36,696 nt of DNA from Diphasiastrum complanatum. Taxonomy: Eukaryota; Streptophyta; Lycopodiopsida; Lycopodiales; Lycopodiaceae. Each line of letters opens with the position of its first letter. Position 1 is the first letter of the stretch. Below the pieces are notes generated by a model. It made no database searches. It saw only the letters and a program-made list of their open reading frames with translations, and was not told where the DNA came from. The stretch is from the NCBI GenBank assembly GCA_029204225.1, contig MU835743.1, positions 1-36,696 of the forward strand, given 5' to 3'. The position numbers were made by a program, and so were the translations under genes. Shown in pieces: positions 32,889 through 36,696 of the stretch.

Positions 32889-32962
32889 GGTCCCGTAGCT
32901 CAGTTGGTTAGAGCGTTGGTCTTATGAGCCGAAGGTCGCGGGTTCGAGCCCCGCCGGGACCA
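32889..32962 (+). tRNA. tRNA-Ile (anticodon UAU)
   Basis: 74 bases fold into a standard cloverleaf: acceptor GGTCCCG/CGGGACC with discriminator A; D arm GCTC/GAGC; anticodon stem TTGGT/GCCGA (with two G-T pairs) and loop CTTATGA, giving anticodon TAT that reads the Ile codon AUA; variable loop AGGTC; T arm GCGGG/CCCGC with loop TTCGAGC. The internal A box (TAGCTCAGTTGG) and B box (GGTTCGAGCCC) are intact. There is no intron and CCA is not encoded, as expected for a nuclear gene. The nearest run of four or more T downstream is at 33044, about 80 bases away. Position 37 is G where A is usual beside a U36, which leaves a small chance of a pseudogene. Confidence 0.93.
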
Positions 32963-34838
32963 CCGTTCTACGATGTGTCTGCTCCATCCATCGATATTTA
33001 CCCATTAATTCTGTCAGCACATTATCTATTAATTAGCACGAAGTTTTTGGACGCGTAAATTTAATTTTATGACTCAATCTATTGCATATTCATCAAACAT
33101 CATACACACCTATCTTTTTACAACCTAAAATATTCTCCCAAATTGGTCTCGTATCCCTAAATCACCACAAAGAATAATCATATCAAGATTATGAATGAAA
33201 TTGCTAGTATATTCCCATTGAAAATTTTCTTTTTTAGCAAGTTCATGATAGAGTCTTTTTTCTACTTTTACTATAAAAGGTTTGAGTTGGGAGTTCAAAC
33301 TTTACAATATCAAAGAGGCTCAACTTGACAACCTCCATTCCATTCAAACAAATCTCTCATTTTTACTATGAATTGTTAAGAAAATTATAAGGCGAAGGAC
33401 CTTTTGATTGAAATCACAAGCACTATGAAGGGCATCAATAAGAGTGAGTTTGGAACCTGTAAAATTATCACTTCCATTGCTCTCTCTCTCAGAAATGTGT
33501 GTGTGTGTGCGCGCGCGCGTATGCGTTTTTAAACCTAACGAAACCAAATAACAAAATTTGCAATTACATGTTTGATTTGTTTTGTATTTAACAATTCGTA
33601 GACTTGACATTTTTTGTATATTCATAACTATGACTACATGACATAGTTGGGTTCAAACCACAAATACTATGATTTTTTTATTGGTTTGCAATTTCATAGT
33701 GAGGTTATGATTGACGATTTGATCATTCTCGTGTGCATAGTTGCAAATTGGACATGTAATTACTTTTTTGTGGAAAACATTTACTTGGTCTATAGCTATA
33801 AGTTTTGTGCTATTAATTATTTTTTAAAAACATGTTACATTGGGTGTACTTCATTTGTGTTGTTGACCATTTAATACAAATTTTTTTAAATTTTAATATT
33901 GTGTAAAATTGGCCGTAGACAAATCAATATCCATTGCAGCATGATGTACGAGTGGAATTGTTGCATGTGATCGGCAAAGTACAGTCTCGAATCCCAACTG
34001 TTGCATAATGACATCTTAGGAGCTTGTCATTCACATGACATTACTAGGCCATGTATGTTATGTATGACTACTACTAGTTGCATAATTATGTTACAAAAAA
34101 AAAATAGTCATTGTATCTATGTATTTATTGTTTAAATATGTTACACATTTTGAAAACTATTTAGAAAATACTATACTTTAAAACAAAATCTTGTACCTTA
34201 TAAACTTGGGAGATTGAATAGAAACGGTATACCATTGAGAAAATATAATTAATTTATGTATAATTATAATGTGGTTTAATGTTTTCGTGAGAACTATCTT
34301 ACAATAATACAGAGTACAATAATAGAGAATGAAAAACCCTATCATGTAACATTTAAAATATATTAATTATGCACAACTTTTGACTTAAATTTAACTAATT
34401 TACGATTGGTTGGATTTGTTTGTTCATCCATTCATTTTTCTTGCATTGTTTTATGAATCTGTTTACTAGCTTGATCTTATGGATCTTGGTAATCACAATA
34501 TCGATGATGCTTTTAATATAACATAGAAAGAAAACTAACCACCTTTAGTGGATAGAATAAAAAAAGAACCTCCACAATTTGTCTTTTCCATATCAATTAG
34601 GTACTATAAACATTATTTGCCATTGCAAGTCTTTTACAAATGGAACGAACAAGTGATTCGGATAAATTTAGTGAACACGGAGCCCAAACAAGGAAACACC
34701 AATATAGTGACTGTAGACACATTTTTGTACTTATAAAATCTACTTATCTTTTGACTAAGTTACGAAAACATATTTATTAAAATATATACGTGTATTTTTT
34801 TTTTCTACAAAAGAATTTGAACTTGAAGAACACGTTGA
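32963..34838. other. AT-rich stretch without a recognisable gene
   Basis: About 1.9 kb of AT-rich sequence. No open frame resembles a known protein; frames are all under 95 codons. It holds the alternating purine-pyrimidine tract at 33495-33525. Confidence 0.6.
33495..33525. repeat. Alternating purine-pyrimidine tract (GT)n(GC)n
   Basis: From ATGTGTGTG through GCGCGCGCGTATGCG, 31 bases alternate strictly between purine and pyrimidine, a sequence type known to favour Z-DNA. Confidence 0.85.
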
Positions 34839-34860
34839 GCGAGAGCACTGCGAGAGCACT
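34839..34860. repeat. Tandem 11-bp duplication
   Basis: GCGAGAGCACT occurs twice head to tail. Confidence 0.85.
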
Positions 34861-35070
34861 ACAAAGCTTTACTAGGTACACTATGTATCTATGTATATGT
34901 TAAGGTGTGTACATGTGTGCATATACACATAAATTCATACATATCCATGTGGCCATTTGGTTCTAACATTATATAATATAATTGATTACTTATTTCCATG
35001 TTTTTTGTAGAATGTCTTCTAGTAGAACCATCTATTGCTAGTTACAATGACTGTGCACAAGCATCAATGC
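34861..35070. other. No recognisable gene
   Basis: AT-rich flank of the copia remnant, with short TATG/CATA-rich runs around 34880-34965. TTTTTTGTAG at about 35000 resembles a splice acceptor but leads to no known exon. Confidence 0.4.
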
Positions 35071-36180
35071 CTGTAGGCGACATTGCCAAGTATGGAGGAC
35101 TTGCAAGAAATCTTGGTGAATGAGGAATTTATGCTTCTATCAAGAGGAGGATCATCTTCCACATCTCAAGTTGAGAAGAGGAGGAGGCTATGTTCTCAAA
35201 GGGAAAGTTCAAGGACAAGAGCAAAGGCAAGTGGTCTAAAGGACAAGATCAAGGTGAGCCTTCTACTTTTGTTGGCAAGAAGAAAGATAGATCTAAGCTA
35301 AAATGTTTCTATTGTGAAATCAAAGGACATTTTGCTAGTGAGTGCTTCAAGAAGAAGAGAGATGAAGGTGATAAGCAAGGAAATCTAACTCTTGATGAAG
35401 ATGCTGTTGATGTTCAATTAGAAATAGTCACACAAGCCAAGGCCAAATCAGAATTAGCCACATGTTTAGAACAAGAAGAAGATGTTTTGTAAATACTACA
35501 AGAGAACAAATCATGAAATCTAATACTGTTGAATTCTCAAGCTCAACAACAACAACAACAACAAGCAACTGGACCAACAGGCTAATGCAGTAATTGAAAT
35601 AGAACAGAACCTCAAAGATGAAGATGAGCGCCATCACCATGTCGATCAAACATGAGGAATAGTTCCTCGATTCTGGATTGACACAACATATGACAAAAAC
35701 CTCAAGAATGGTTCCACGACTATTCATCCTACAATATGAAAAAAATCGTTCACTTTGGAGACAATAGTTCACACATGAGCGAAGGTGAAGGTAATGTCAG
35801 ACTGAAGATTCAAAATGGAGAATCCAAACTCAATCACAAAGTATTGTATGTTCCAAATCTAGCAACTAATATGCAAGTCAAATAAAACACATGTATCTTT
35901 TAGACATACATAATTCTTTCATATATATGTGGCCCGATGTAGACACCGTCATTTTTTGGTGCTAAATTTTTTATTACATTTATTAATGATTATTCAAGAA
36001 GAGCTATTGTATAGCACAAATTTGAAGCCTTCCACTTCTTCAAGATCTATAAAGAAGAACATGGTGAGCTGCAGACAAGAAGAAAGATCAAAGTTGTAAG
36101 GACCAACAATGGTGGTGAATATATATCCAATGCATTCAAGGAGTTTTGTTCTCGACAACTGGTATCGAACAACAATTCAT
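35071..36180 (+). pseudogene. Copia remnant: gag end, zinc knuckle, protease and integrase fragments
   Basis: The gag end LQEILVNEEFMLLSRGG (about 35098) closely matches the complete copia's LQEILINEEYRLQARGG. After a shift, KGKFKDKSKGKWSKG and the intact zinc knuckle CFYCEIKGHFASEC (about 35306) follow, then LTLDED. A (CAA)7 run lies at 35544-35564. Protease is suggested by FLDSGLTQHM (about 35668) and, in another frame, EWFHDYSSY and LNHKVLYVPN. Integrase remains at about 35970-36160 (INDYSRRAIV, then VRTNNGGEYISNAFKEFC). There the second catalytic Asp is Asn. RT and LTRs are missing. The protease-integrase part may belong to a different copia family from the gag end. Confidence 0.82.

Positions 36181-36696
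<516 letters not shown>

Overview
This looks like nuclear DNA from a land plant with a repeat-rich genome. Nearly every recognisable protein belongs to plant-type LTR retrotransposons (Ty1/copia, Ty3/gypsy) or a Helitron. The primer-binding sites match plant initiator tRNA-Met. The one clear host gene is a eukaryotic tRNA gene with a plant-style upstream CAA motif and TATA-like box. The species cannot be named from the sequence. No intact cellular protein-coding gene was found.

Layout. 13-518: a gypsy-type LTR and primer site, then about 1.9 kb of non-coding sequence. 2387-6172: minus-strand wreckage, namely a gypsy RT/RNase H/integrase remnant, an LTR-like block, and a copia gag-integrase remnant. 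6174-10520: a plus-strand gypsy remnant (gag zinc knuckles, protease tail, RT) with a truncated Helitron fragment (8240 to about 9960) between the RT and a chromodomain-like tail, polypurine tract and 3' LTR. 10533-14660: an unassigned 290-codon frame, an LTR-like block, direct and inverted repeats, a minisatellite, two (CT)n tracts and a small tRNA-related SINE-like insertion with 13-bp target duplications. 14662-20439: the best preserved element, a complete but inactive copia with two LTRs and a CAGAG target duplication, inserted just upstream of another element's primer site.

20471-22530: a gypsy-like LTR start, a third (CT)n tract and sequence without a recognised gene. 22531-26987: a plus-strand copia (family A) with gag to integrase but with most of RT and RNase H deleted. 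26988-31757: a minus-strand composite interrupting the 3' LTR of that copia, with the order LTR B, RT-RNase H, primer site, LTR A, RT-RNase H of a second copia. 31870-32035: a GC-rich minisatellite. 32393-32437: CpG-rich palindromes. 32889-32962: tRNA-Ile(UAU). 33-35 kb: AT-rich sequence with no gene. 35071-36180: another copia remnant. 36433-36696: a (GA)n tract running into about 149 bases of nearly pure G at the window edge, probably an assembly artefact.

The window is a nested transposon graveyard, and no functional multi-gene system is visible. The signals most worth a second look are: four 37-residue basic repeats in the Helitron protein and its position inside a gypsy element; three consecutive 15-bp palindromes with different sequences in LTR B; a hairpin with an identical stem in two diverged copies of LTR A; an RNase H C-terminal extension still open in two copies of family A; and the 111-bp SINE-like insertion.
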